Origin: Malurus cyaneus samueli | Lineage: Eukaryota; Chordata; Aves; Passeriformes; Maluridae | DNA length: 64,000 nt | Direction of reading: 5' to 3' | Assembly: GCA_009741485.1 (NCBI GenBank) | Contig: CM019238.1 | Coordinates: 16,147,947-16,211,946 of the forward strand | Part shown: in pieces, positions 23,113 through 36,506 of the stretch | How positions within the stretch are numbered: the first letter of the stretch is position 1 | How the letters are laid out: each line of letters starts with the position of its first letter | Made by a program: the position numbers and the translations under genes | The notes under the pieces: generated by a model | The model's input: only the letters and a program-made list of their open reading frames with translations | What the model was told of the DNA's origin: nothing | Databases searched by the model: none

Positions 23113-26100
23113 AAAGTGTACAAATGAGGGATAAATATTAATTATAAATAGTTTCTGTTCATAGACTAAAACTAACTATAAACATGGATAAAATACTCAT
23201 AAAATTATATGTAGTCTATATGCCTTGTAGGGGAAAAAATGAGCCATAATCTTTTAATAATTATTAACATTTTATGGCATGCTGGCACCCAGTACCACCT
23301 GACATAATATAAATAAACAACAGCACAGACATCTCTGGTTGTTTTGTGTTTCATAAAGATATTGGGCACAAAAGATGAGCTTTGAGAGTTCCTTGGGAAA
23401 GTAGATCTGGGCTGAGAGGTTTGGGTTTCTTCCAACACAAGCAAAACAGCAGGCTGGGGAATTTCAAAGAATTTCAGTGAAGTTGGAAGTATTCTTTGCT
23501 TTCTGACCACAGTTGTCAGGAGTATAGACAAAGCCATTTCCTGCTGGTGGGACATTCCTGTGCATTCCTGTTTGTGGTGAGCAAATTTATTCTGGCCAGA
23601 ACAAGTCTCTTGGTGACAAGAGACTTCTGTAAAAATGTGGTTGTCACGCTGCCAGATACTACAGTGTGAGATCCATACAAATGGGCATGAATTCTTGGCT
23701 TTCTGGAGGGGGAAAAAAAAGAAAAAAAGGGAAAAGTTTTAAAAGGGTATTTACAGGTATGGGATTTTATAGCATTGGTTTGTATTGGTAGGAATGTCAC
23801 AAACCAAGCGTCAATAAAAAGGGTTTAAAAATCAGATTCCAAAAGAGGCTTTTTCTCACACATTGATCTTTTTTTTCATGGGCTGGTGGCTTTGGCTGAA
23901 GAGTTACCTTTGCATGAAAGAAACTTGAAGTATATGTGTAAACTGTGAATGCCAGGAAACCTCCAGCCTGGGAAAGCAGGATCTGAGCAGGAGGAATGGA
24001 GCAGCTGTGGATTTGCTGTGCTAGAGATCCCTCACCTGGAAATGGGAACAATGGCTGTGAGTTGGTGTCGAGTGTTCTCACAAAGTCCTGCAGTGCAGGA
24101 AAGAGAAAAAAAAATATTTCAACTTTGGAAGGACCCTTGAGAACTCAGTCAGTTTGGGTTTGTCCCCAGTAGAGGAATTGGGGATTGTTAGTGGGGTGTA
24201 AATCCCTGGGTTGTGGTTTTTCCCTGGATCTGTGGGAGCAGCTGTGGAGGGCAGGCAGCAGGAAACGCTCCAGGGTGAGTGTTGGTGCTGCAGCTCCGAG
24301 TTCCCCATTCCCTGAGTGTTCCAGAGCAGCTGATGATTCTGATGGACAGTGTTTAGCACTGGGTTCACAAGGCCAGCAGGGGTAATTTTGGTGATCTGTG
24401 CCAGTCTCAGCAATTCCCATTTTGGACTCGGGTTGTGCCGTGCCGGGCTGTTTGTGGTTAATTCCTCTGGTTCATTCACACTGATAATGAATTGGGTGAT
24501 TTACGAATGCCGAGGGCACGGTTGGGATGAACCTGTTGACATCTCAAAGCAGAAAAGAGCACGTTGAGCCTCAGGAAACCATAAAAGCTTTTTGCGCTCG
24601 TGGATGTGCGCCGTGCATTAGGGAGCTGACCTCGATGCCCCAGCACGTTTAATTTTGTCTTTCTTTTAAATTCTCTGAAACACTTCTTTGCTATTTTATT
24701 TTTTGTACCTCACATTGAAACTATTGCAGCTTAGAGCTTTCTCTCATGAAACTTATAGCTGATTTTTCTGGGAGGCAGAAATTAATTTCTTTTCTTTAAG
24801 ATGTGGGGTTGAAAGCTGACCATCACATACTTTTAATGTACAGGACAGCACATCTCCTGCTCCCACTTAATGGTTTCTGCCTTTAACTACTTGTTTAATT
24901 GCAGAAACAGTTTTCCATGCTGTGTAGCTTACTGGAATAGCAACTGTTGAATGATTCAGTGTTTGCACAGGTTCTGCTGGTGCCGTGGCCATGGGATGGC
25001 AGCGGTTGGGGCGTGGGTTGGGATGGAACCGTGAGGAGCTGTGTCCTGCCCACGCCCACCACGTCCCCAGAGCTCTGTGACTGAAATGAAGGCACTGGGG
25101 CACACAGGGTGACATCCTGGCAGAGCTCTCTGAGCCCTGGAGAGCAGCCAGGGTTTGCCAGCCCACGCCAAACGTGCGCGGACAAATGCAAATGTGCACA
25201 AACAAGAACCGCTAAAGCTGCAAAGCACACGAGAGCTAACGCGGGCAAATGTGAGTTGTTTATGAAAAAAACGTGTTGGAAGTGCCATAGGGTGGAATTA
25301 TCACTTATAAAGATCTCACTCCCACAGCCTAGAATAGCTTAAAGGTGCTGGGAAATGAGGTTCTGCACTGCTCTCTGGAGATCGTGTCTGTTTTGTCTTA
25401 ATTATTATAGCTCTGAATATTGTTGCTCTTTAATGCCGTGTTGTGAAATCCCCGATGCGCTCAGCACTCCAACCAGAAGCTCACAAGATTATTCCTCTAA
25501 AAAACAACGTACTGAGTTAATTGGTTGCCCCCACTTGTTCAGTTGGAACGCTGTGAGCAGTCACTGTGTGAGTCACTGGACCTACAAACACACCTGGGTG
25601 TCAGCACACAGCCTCTGCTTTTCATTTGTTTCTAAGGTGAGCAACACTGCTCATTCTAATATTTCTGCAGGAGAGATATGTTTACTGTATCTGTATCCAT
25701 TTCTTCCCATCTATCTGACTTTTTAATGATGTGGTGATCTTTCCAGAATACAAAACCATCTCATGTGAAGTTACTGACTTGCTCCAAGAAGTCTGAGCAG
25801 CTCAGTCTCAATTATGGTCTGGAGAGCTGAGCTACAGAAGTTACTCTCTTAAAAAGTAGAGCTTTTAAACTGTGTTTTCACACGGCTGATTCCAGTCATC
25901 AGTCAGTTGAGATCAAGTCCCAGATACAGAATTTTTTTTTCTTCTTTTAATGATTTTTTTTTCTTTCTTTTCCTGTTGTACTCTGACAGTGAGGCAAATG
26001 GAACAAAATGAAAGAAGCATTGCCAAACCGTGAGGTGGAAAAGCATTTCCAAAGAGAAGTGCTGACTGTGGAGGGTGTTGGTCTGTGTGAGAGGGTGGGT

Positions 26101-28382
26101 TTGAGGAACTCCTTTGTGTGTGGCACCAAAGTCTCATTGCTCCAACCATTCAGCAGTGGGCTCTGTCTGAACCCAGCTGTGATGGCAAATAATCCCAAAT
26201 CAATCTTTCCTCATTGAAAAATGCAAATCAGGGATGATTGCAGCTTTCTTCTTGCAGGCAAGGTGTGAGCCTTTGGAAAAGTTGTGAGAGTCCGAGGATT
26301 GATTTGTCCTGGAGGATAGTTAGAGGAGACAGCAAATCAATTTCTTGAAGCCAGAAGTTTGTGGGAGCATCTGAGAGAATTTCTGGCCAGGGAGGATTAA
26401 GTTAAATGGTGCCCCAAAGTGAGATGATGTAGATAAGGGTGGACATTTCTGAAATGAAAGGGAGGAATGTGGAATTAAATGCAGAGCTAAAGCAGCAAAT
26501 GATCTACTCTCGTGGTTGGGAATTTATGATGGAGGTAAATTAAAGAAGCCAATTGGTGGCAGAAAATTGCTTGAAGAGGTTTTATAAACCAGAGAGAGTG
26601 AGAGAAAGGAAAAAAAAATCAAATTGAAATGTGTTTCTAGGAGGGAAATGTTGCCATTTTTTAAAGATGGTCTGATTTTTGGTTGAGATATCATATTAAA
26701 CTTTTGTAAGGAGATAACTATTTAAGGCTTTATTTGAGCTGGGTAATTTCCTTTATAGCCTTTTTAGCCTTTTGTGATAAGATTCTTCCACACTAATTTT
26801 TGCTGAAACAAACTGGTTCCCTAAAGTGAACATCAGTGACATCACTGCAGTAGACAATTACTTTAAAGTTAGAGGTAAATGTAGGAGAAACTTGTAAATA
26901 GAGAAGTAGAAAAAATACTTCCACCGTAGTTTTTGTTTTCATAATGTGATATTTATATGATGTCACCATTCCTGCATTTATAGACATATCAACTATGTAT
27001 TATTTTGTCTAGTGAGGTCTCAGTCTGGATTCTGTGTTTGATGAGTTGGGTACAAGGAGAGGGACAGACCATTGAATCTTGTGTGGTTCATTGATGTGTT
27101 AGAAACACTTAATGGCATTTTATTTCTAATCCTATCTCCTATTTACTGCTTTTGGCCTTGCTAAGGTTGTTTAAAAAGGGACTAAAAATCCACTTATGGA
27201 ACATATTTCCTTAAGAATTTCCACGAAAGAGAAATGCTAGATTATGTAAAATTCCTCATTCCCATGATTCAGGACAAGGCAGGATTGGGTCTGTTGTCTT
27301 GAAGTTGATGTTTATCATACATATTTAACACAGACAATAGTTTTGCGTTTTTTATTTGATCTTCAGCATCCCAGAAGTCTCCCTCCATCGCTGTTGATCT
27401 GTCTTTTGTCTCACATCACTCGCGTGACACGTGTTCGTTTTGCTGTGCATCACAAGCAGGTGGTTTTGAGGGAACCCTTTTATGTCATTTCCTTTGTATG
27501 TCATTTACCACCTTTATTAATTATTTCAGCTGTGATTTTCTGTGTTTGCAGTGGTTAAATTTTCCTGGTACAATCAGTGTTTGTCTACAAAGGAGAACAA
27601 ATGTCTTTTCATTCCCTGATTGGAAAGGTTTGTCTTCCTGGGCTCTCCGGTTAATTCATTAATCAGCAGCGTCTCTTAGCACCCACTGACTGAGCAGCAG
27701 TGACATTTTCCTTCTCATTTTCTTTTTTATTCCAACTCTGTTTGCTCAAGAAGCAGAATGTGCTGAGAGTTTTGGGCTGTGGTCAGTTTTAGGCTGGCTG
27801 ATGAAACCTCGCTGAGGGTGTTTGTGTTGGGTACCACTGCTGCATCAGAGCTGGGCAGGGATGCTGAAGGATAGGAGAAGCTGATGTTTGATTTTTGGGT
27901 TCCACATCAGTCATCCTGAGCAGCACAGAGCTCAGCCAGCCCTCTCTGCCCTGCTCAGCACTGCTGGAAAATTCCATTTGGTTCAGTCAACACGTGTTAC
28001 ACGGCCTCTCCTTGCTTTCCAACTGCTCCCTTTGAGATAAGCCTGGACAAGTAAAGAAAGGGAAAATATTATTTTTATCTTTGAATGCTGAGGCTTTTAT
28101 ATATGTAGAGATGTATCATAACATCTTTACATTCGTGTAATAAAGGTGCTTTATTTATGCTGTAATGGAAATGACAAGAATCCTTAAAGGATTGTGGGAC
28201 AAATCCTTTCTTAGGTCAATTCAATATGTTTCCTTTGATTTCTTCTGGTGATTATGTTTCAATTCACACAAAATGTAGAGCTATACTTGCATTTAAAAGA
28301 TCAAATGGACTGTAAAAATAACAAGTACAGGCCCAGAATATTTTGGGTTACTTTGTGGGTTTGATGTTTTGGTTTGTTTTTG

Positions 28383-28514
28383 TTTATTTTTTTTTTTTCC
28401 CTAGATTGATCCTTGAACCCCTGTCGTCCCTAGAAAAGTCACCTGATNTTTATTTTTTTTTTTTTCCCTAGATTGATCCTTGAACCCCTGTCGTCCCTAG
28501 AAAAGTCACCTGAT
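28383..28514. repeat. 65/66-bp direct duplication around one N
   Basis: 28,383-28,447 and 28,449-28,514 are identical except for one T in a homopolymer, and a single N sits between them at 28,448. Each copy runs from TTTA plus a T tract through CCCTAGATTGATCCTTGAAC to GTCACCTGAT. Two identical ends joined by one N is the usual signature of overlapping contigs placed end to end without merging. The true sequence probably has one copy. Confidence 0.92.
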
Positions 28515-29300
28515 ACAAGTTCAGATTTTTCAGTTCAGCAAATGCTTTGTGAGGTGAAGGAGCTGGAATAATAAAAACCACAGAGCACAATCTGATAAGG
28601 TTTAAGGGTCACTGTCATACAAATTGTGAAAGTGTTTCGTATTCCTTGAGAAGAATTCCTTAAGAATTTACACCAGGAGATGTAGTGCAGTAATCCAGAG
28701 ATAACAGATTTTTTTTTTTTTATGGAATATATGCATCATAAGTATTAGAGGAGATCGTGCAAGACTTGCATAACAATCTTTATGAGTGAAATTATTCTAG
28801 CCTGTTGCATCTGGACAGAGTAACACACTTTTATTATTTAGTTAAAGCAGTTACTGTGTCTGATTTCACTGCCATCCACTGCACAGCAGACACATTATAT
28901 AGGTCAGCAAGAGAAATAATTTTGTAATGTTTTTATTTGTCATGTTTAGCTGGAAAAAAACAATGGTTATAAATTTATGACTCTTCTTGAAATAGAATGA
29001 CTGTTCTCTTGACAGCAAACTGCAGCAAAACTCACAACATCAAGGTAGAATTGTTCCTGTAACTTGAGCAGGGATATCTGGCAAATGGTGAGGATGGGTT
29101 GGTCTAACACAGGAGCTTTTGGGGAATCATGATGGGGCTTTGTGACATCTGTGGTAGCACTTTCCCATTAAGAACAAGAAAAGAGAATCTTTGTGTTGTT
29201 TTTTTCTTGATGGGAAGTGCTGATGGGCAGAGCTGTCCGAGGGAAGGGAAGAAGTTTCTTGTGGTTGACAAGAACTTGATAGATCTTTGAGTGGAATTTA

Positions 29301-29352
29301 CTAGAACACTATGGAGATTTTGGATTTTGCTAGAACACTATGGAGATTTTGG
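29301..29352. repeat. 29-bp direct repeat, 1.8 copies
   Basis: CTAGAACACTATGGAGATTT plus TGG occurs at 29,301-29,323 and again at 29,330-29,352, separated by ATTTTG. It is a short local duplication. Confidence 0.85.
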
Positions 29353-31385
29353 GCTCTGTCTTGACCACATGTAAAGTATTTAATGACTCATATGTGTCTC
29401 AAACATTGCTGCTCATCCTACAGACATTTTTGGCTCAAGTAGGGATGGTTCTTCCTTGCACTGATGAGGCTCAGGGCAGCTGGAGCTACTCTAAATACCC
29501 TCCCCTCACCCCTGGGTGCTCCCACCCACCTTCCCCTGCTCCTCCCTCCTCTACAAGGTGCTTTCTTTGCATTCAGTCTGAATTCTGTGCCAGAGGTTGG
29601 ACCAAGGCTGAATAATTTACTCCAAGTCATGATAAGGAGAAATAAAAGCATTTCCAGACATATTTCTCTATCTCTTGAGGGATTATTTATGGCAGGAGTG
29701 CCTGTTCTGGACACACTCGTGCCACCTGAAGAGCAATCTGACTTTTTATTTTACTCCATATACTGAGAGCTGCAATATGTGCTAGAAAAATCAAACATAC
29801 TTTGTAAGACGAATAGTCACAGCTGGGGATAAGGAATATAAATAGGATGACATCAAATGAAAAGAACTGATGATCCAACAAGGCTTCTATAGATCATGTT
29901 GTCTCTAATGTCAGGAGAATTGCAGATTAGTCTTGCTGCTCTTTATGAGTAAGCCTATTTATCAACTTTCTGGAAAAAATCTAATTTAAGGTGGCACATT
30001 TTCCTTGGTTCTGCCACACTTCAAAGCTTGGAATGTAGAGGTTGGTCAGTCATTCTCCCCTGGCTGTAATCAAGGTTTGAGATTCCCATTCAGGAATGAA
30101 CCAGGTCCTCTCTGCTCCTGGCTGGCTCTGATAATGGAATTTTAGTTTGCTTGATTAGGAGAGAAAACCAGGAAGCCTTTAGCTTTTAACAACTTTATCC
30201 AATTCAGACTTAATGTTCAGAGAGAAAGAGCAATTTAAATTGCAAATGTTCTTTATAAGAAGCTGGTTTTCTGTGAAGTAGAACTTAGTCATGCCATAGA
30301 GAAAGAAGATGACAAACTCTGGAAAAAAACCCCACATTTGGGCAAGGTGGATCCAGGCAGGGGCTACGCTGTTTTTCCTGAATAACCTACAGGAAGAGAA
30401 ACTATTTTTATGACAGGATATAACAAGAAATGTGAATTTTAACAACTGGAGAAAATATGCAGGAATATAAAATTTTGTAGTTTTGCTACCATGTACTACA
30501 TTTTTAACACGATGCTTTATATCCGAGTGACAAAACGGATTTGTGTACATTTATATTCATTCTTTAAAAGCTAAGTAGAGCTCAGGCAAGTAAAACAAGC
30601 TGTTTGATATTATGTTCTTTTTTTCCCCCCTTTTTACGTGATGCAAGGATACCTTAGCATGTAATGTCACATTAGTTTATATATGTAAATACTTCCAAGT
30701 CAGAACATGTAGTGTAAGCATATTTTATCAGCTATTGCCACGAAGATTTTTACATATATGAGCTAAAAAAAGCTCTGTGTTTATGAAACTTATTTTTTTT
30801 TCTCCTTTAGGATAATATGAATTTGTGAGAAACCCTCTCTTCTTTTATCAGAAAGCATTTAACGGTGCATTGATTGAAATCTGGGAAACGTGCTTAAGCG
30901 TGTCAGTGATGATGTGCAAGATAAAATATGGGATAACACAGCCAGTGATTGTAATTTAAACATGATAAAATCAGGTGTACAACAGTCTTCACCAACATAT
31001 TCTCACAGGCATTTTTCTTAGGTGTTTCAAAATGCTGCTGTTCCTACAGGAAGCTTCAGGATAAATCTGTATAATTCCCATGCATGACATTTTGAAAAGA
31101 CCAGCGCTGTGAATATCACACCTGATTGCTTTTAAGTCAAAAGCTTTTCAATGTTGCAGAAATAATGTTCAATTAAAAAAAAAAAAAGAGAGAGAGGAGA
31201 AGGAGGTCATTTGACATTACTCCACTGCATTCAAAACCATGTATGGGAAAAGAAAATTAGAGCAATTTCAATAGACTGCTGACTCGGAGCTGAATAGACT
31301 CCAGCATTTTGTTAAGATTGATAGGCCTTAATTCTAGCATCAAATTTCTCTATCAACTTGCAGACTTGGTGGTCTCAGCTCTTGA

Positions 31386-31412
31386 TTTTTTTTTTTTTTT
31401 TTTTTTTTTTTT
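31386..31412. repeat. poly-T tract (T27)
   Basis: An uninterrupted run of 27 T. No retroposed gene is recognisable on either side. Confidence 0.85.
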
Positions 31413-33704
31413 GCAATTTTGCCACTGCTGGTTACTAAACACCTGGATTTATTGTCTGTTGTTCCCACTTCAACTTTGCCATCATGTGTGTCTGAAATCT
31501 GCAATTCTCTCCACCACAATTTGGGAAGATGCTGTGTGAGATGGCAAATACAAATAGCAGGTGGAAAGAATTTATTCACAAGTGTAGTGACTTTGCTTTG
31601 TGCTTTTCTGTGTGAACTGTATTAGATTTACAATTAAAAGTATATATATATGTGCTTGTGAGATTAGTGAGCATTTTAATTTTTAATGCTGCATGCACTA
31701 TCTGACATATCCCTGAGGATTCTCAGGAAATCCTTTCTCCTTGCACAAAACCAACAAGATGCATTTACCCTAAAATTGCCCTTGAAACAGATACTTCTTG
31801 CCAGTAGTATTTAGAATAATTTCTCCCTAATGACATCTCCTTGCAGTATAATGCTTGATCATTGAATCCTGAAGTGCAGATTTGGTTTTTTTTTGCTTAT
31901 GGTTGGGTTTCCTTACAGAACCATTAAGGAAAAGCATTTGCCCAGTGAAGATTCACCACGTAGGGATGGATTTGCCAGCTGTATAAAGAGCATTGTTCTT
32001 CTGTGGGGTGACCTCCTTGTGCAGAATGATAGTTTTATCCTTCTCTACATCATTATGTTTGCTCTACAAAAATCCTGCTGTGCTACATCATAATAACATG
32101 TAATCTTCTTGCTCAGTTTAGCTGAGATTTAAGGAGCCGCTGCTCATGGAAGCAGTTTTCTAAAGTCTGATCTATAATTTACCAGAATCAACCAGGCAAA
32201 AGAGCAAGAGGCTTTATAAGAGGGATACAGCCCTTAAAACTCTTAAATGAAGATTAGTTTAAAGTTTTACAATCCGGTACAGAACCATCTGGCAAATCTC
32301 ATGTCAGGCTTTGTTAAACCCCTGAGCATTCCTGGTGTGCTCCAACCCCACACCCCACACTCTGCCTTTATCTCCCCTTCCTCTGGCCTGCACCAGCTTT
32401 CCTCTGAGAGAAATTGGAACAAAAGAGGGAAATAAGTAATCCAAGGGCTGATTTTGCTGTGGGAATAGTGCAGAGCTGTGGGTGTGCTGCACCTTTGGAA
32501 ATCTCACCCCAATGCTGGGTGTGCACTCTGTGATTTATTGCAAGGTGAAAGCTGCCTGTTGGCAGGACCATTGGAGGCTTGCTGGGTTAAATTGTGGATT
32601 TTGAGTCTGAGGAATGGCTGGGAGGATGCAGAGCCCCAGGACATAGTGTTTTGGTACCTCCAGAGATGGAGCTGCAGTTGTTGCAGCCACAAAACAGGGC
32701 AGAAGTTGTCAGTGGTGACTCCAGGTTGTGTTTGCTGTGGAAAGCTGCTTGTTCCCATTTAGGATGACTTCTCAGGGCTCTAGGCTTGTGGGTTCCTCAC
32801 TGATCTCTCCACAAAGGGATTTTTATCTATTTATTTGTATTTATGTCCTTCAGCAAAGGGCATGTTGCTGTTTCTTGAACACAAAGCAAAAAACCTTCCC
32901 ACAGGAATCCTTCAGGACATCATTTCAGCTGTCCTGTGACTTTCTCTATGTATGAATATATAAAGCTTGGAAACTCACAGCAGAATAATTTATTTTAGAA
33001 ATCTTTTTGCATAAATTGTCACTAAAATTGACCCTTCAGTTCACCTTTCACATGAAGGACCTTGGGAGGCTGAAGGAGAGCACTGCAGGAATCCAATTAC
33101 CTGAAATCAACTTAGAGGCAGGAGGGAGGCATTGTTAACGGGGATAATCCCCTTCTCAGGCTTACAGGATCCTCTGTCTCAGCCCTGACATTCTGCCTGG
33201 GCAGTAAAATCAGTTTCCATGATTTCCTGATTAAATCTGGGAACCAGAAAAAAAAAAAAAAAAAGTAAAGATTGCACTTTCTGTGTAAAAATGCAGCTTT
33301 TGGCAGGCAGACAGAATGTTTAACCCAAACAGATAAACATTTCCACTCCCAACCACATTATCATAATGTAACATAGCTGATATAATTTACAAATACTTTG
33401 CTGTTGGTTTCCTAAATTTCACTTCAAGCCATAGAAATTTTCAGCTTGAGAGACTGTTCCATAATTTTTTTTTTCCTTTCCTGTCAAGTGCAGGAGTGGG
33501 ATACTTGAAGTCAGACAGTTTTAATGCTGGCTGTAAGTTTCTAGCACAAAAAAATGCATTGTATTATCTTGGAATTTCAGTCTGCTTTTGCTTCTCACAG
33601 TAATCAATAACCATTAGAATAGCTGGTGGTAGTGTCTGCTTAGATAATTCCAGGGTTTTTCCAGAAATCAGAACAGGTAAAACAAAATTGTCATGTTGTA
33701 AGGG

Positions 33705-33772
33705 TTTGGTTTTTGTTTGTTTGTTTTTTTTTTGTTTTGTTTTTTTTTGGGTTTTTTTTTTTTTGTTCTTTT
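33705..33772. repeat. T/G-rich low-complexity tract
   Basis: T runs are interrupted by single G or GGG. It is simple low-complexity sequence of the same kind as 44,481-44,540. Confidence 0.8.
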
Positions 33773-36434
33773 ACCCTAATAAGTCCAGATTTTCTTTGAA
33801 GAAAAGCAGGAATATGTCAAGGGAAGCAAGGTGGAGGTAAATCTCTCCAGCTGAACAAATCCAGTATTTATTGTCAGAATAAAACCAAGTCAGTTGAATT
33901 ATCTCAGATTGGATCAAAGATTCCCCTCACATTTCAGAGTGAGGACCACCCTGTAGCATCCAGATCCAAGCATTCCACTAAAGACAAAAATATCTGACTT
34001 AAAACACCCGCTTTCAGAACATTTAAAATCTGCTTTACAGTTCATTTTCTCTGCTAAGCTTTGGAAGCCTGGATATTACCTGTCAAGTTGTCACAAGTAA
34101 TTATATTTTTTTTTTTTAAAAAAAATATTAGATTAATTTTTCTAAAAAAAACAAACCAAAACCACAAAAACACCCTAATAACTATTTTGATTAAATATTA
34201 AAAGTTTTCTTTTGCTGCTAGAACCAGACAGAAAATTCCAAATATCAGCAAAATATTTTGTGCACAGTCTTTTTTTATTACCTGGTTATTATGCTGGGCT
34301 TTATTGATTGCTAACACCATTGATCAGGGTAATTTCTCGGTGGTCAGGTGGAAGACTGATGGGGATGGTTTTTATGATGGCTCAGCAAACTAAAACTTTT
34401 TTCCATATTGAAAATACCTGAAAATTGGACTTGATGTGGGCAAACAGGATTGCCTGGCCCTGGGGAGCAGCTGAAATTATTGCATTTCCCACTGGACAAA
34501 AGGGATCATGGAGATAAAGGAAATGGAAGGAAACCTTTACAGGCAGAAAGATTTTATGGGGTTTGTTGTCTTTTTTTTTTTTTTTTTTCTTGATCAGTGT
34601 CAGTACCACAGCAGTGTGATGTAGGGTGTCAGGTAATGATTTCTTGTGGAACCATGATGGGATATCCAGGTTGGAATCATTCCATCTTTATCTCATTATC
34701 AGCACAGTTCTCTTCCGTGTGAGAAACTGAAATGTTAAATTTAAAAAAAGTGAGGGAACGCAAACAAAACACTGTGGGCACAGTCTGGTGTTTGTTCAGA
34801 GGAGCTGTGGAAGCTGCACAAGGCTGTAGGAAGTTACTCCAGGTGAAATGAAGGGGATAAAGGATTCCAAAAACTTTCCAGATTTAGTAAGAGCTTCGTT
34901 CTCTGTGCTGGAAGGAAGAGGAGACTCCCAGAAAAATTCTCTCTTTGCCCCATCCTTGTTTAGAGCAGAGCACAGAGATGAGATGAGCACTGCTGATGGG
35001 CTCTGTAGGTGCAGGGTAGGGGAACATTAGGAAATAAGTGGGGCTTTTCTGAAGAAAATTCAGCATTGAGTTCTTTGAGCCCTCACTAAGCCAGATTTAA
35101 TGTTTAGACCGTGGTTTCCAGTGTTACTCAAACACTTTCACTGTTGTTTCACCTAAATGTACTTCTGCATCCATTTTCTCCATATAATCACACACTCGTT
35201 TATTCATTTGTCTCTTTGCTCTCTGAGTGGACAAATGTATGAAAAATCTGGTATGGAACTCCAAGAAAAATGATTTCTCAAGAAACAGTGTGATTTTGAA
35301 TGTCAGCTCTTGGCAGGCTGTCCCATGTGGAATTATTATGGTATCTTAGCACCAGAATTGGTATGTTTAATAATTTTCATTGTGTGTTTGGGTCCCTTTG
35401 ATGGCTGATGATTTAAGCAAGATTATAAGGTGGAATACATTTGCTTTTGAATGCACGAAAAACACAACCTTCCCTTTCCAGCTGCATTCATTTTAACTCT
35501 GCTTAACAGTTACTGAATGTGTGGTTATTTCTCTTTTTTCCTTTGGAAATGCACTTATTGTTCTATTTCAAGAATAAATCATGTTCCATTGCTACCCCAA
35601 AATATAACTAAAAATGGTAAAAATGATTGCCAGCAATCTATGATTACAGGCAATCTAACCTGCCAAAACACAATTGCCATCTAATAAGGTGTTTTTTTGA
35701 AAGAAGCCCTGTGAATGCTCCATGCTAGCTGAGGTTGCCAGATTTTTGTGTTTAAAAAAAAAAAAAAAAATCTTTTTAAGCAGCCACAGTTTGTTGTAAA
35801 TGACAGAAAATCCAATGGCGTCTCTCTTCTTCTCTTTGTCAGTCATTGCAGTCTCCATGGGCATTTAGATCACTCTGATGTGAGACCTGGATAAAATATT
35901 TGTATTAGATATTGTCAGAGGCAGCGTTCAAAGGGCAGATGAACATTAGAGATGTTGTATTTCAGGAGGAGGAAAATCCCTGTACTGCTTAAAAGCAATT
36001 CAGCAGAGGACTTTTTTTTTTTATTCGTGTGAATGTCACTGTTTTCTATTTTATGGCAGAACAAAAATTCAGAGAGAAAACGTGAGACTTGTGTCCTTTA
36101 CAAAATGTGTAATGTTTCCTCACTGGAAACACATATGGAGAAAATTAAAAGGAGCCAACATCCTATTCAATACTCAGCCCCAGTTCTCAAAAATCTTTTG
36201 CATTTATTATTGAAGCAGGGTAATTACAGATATTCACTGATTGCAGGATGCTTTGGTGTTGTAAAAGAGGCAAGTGTGAAGGATCACAAGTCATCCTCCT
36301 TGAAGATCCCTTTAATCAGTTTGATTTATATGGACACATTGATACATTATTGTATGGGTTTTGTACCTGTTTTATTCCCCCAAGGGAAAATAATGCTGAA
36401 CATATAATTGATGCATTCTTTTCTCTCCTAACAG

Positions 36435-36506
36435 CACACAAAAGAAGTGGGAAGGCCACAAACTCCTTTGAAAGAAACAACCTTGGAGGCCTGGACTCAG
36501 CCACAG
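36435..36506 (+). other. candidate 72-bp internal exon
   Basis: A good polypyrimidine acceptor (TTTTCTCTCCTAACAG) ends at 36,434, and a plausible donor (CCACAG|GTAGGC) begins at 36,507. The 72 bases are a multiple of three. Two of three frames are open. The one that needs one base from the previous exon reads HKRSGKATNSFERNN, then LGGLDSAT, with symmetric phase-1 introns. The phase-0 frame reads HTKEVGRPQTPLKETTLEAW. I cannot match either to a family. It is not phase-compatible as the direct neighbour of the 15,191 candidate. It could be a cassette exon of a large gene spanning the window, or chance. Confidence 0.3.

Larger units (their letters stand above)
22326..28382. other. noncoding DNA with simple repeats, no gene recognised
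   Basis: It includes a C12 run at 22,924-22,935, a palindromic TA-rich stretch at about 23,094-23,112, and a GC- and CpG-richer patch near 24,200-25,250 with overlapping short frames on both strands. None of the frames shows a domain or supported splice structure. Confidence 0.55.
28515..36434. other. noncoding DNA, no gene recognised
   Basis: It holds a partial 29-bp repeat at 29,301-29,352, long T tracts at 31,386-31,412 and 33,705-33,772, an A-run near 33,248-33,264 and a T-run near 34,571-34,589. A strong acceptor-like tract ending near 30,810 leads only into frames that stop at once. Confidence 0.55.

Noticed and set aside
30800..30880. Strong polypyrimidine acceptor
   Set aside because: All three frames stop within a few codons, so a coding exon is excluded; nothing suggests a noncoding transcript.
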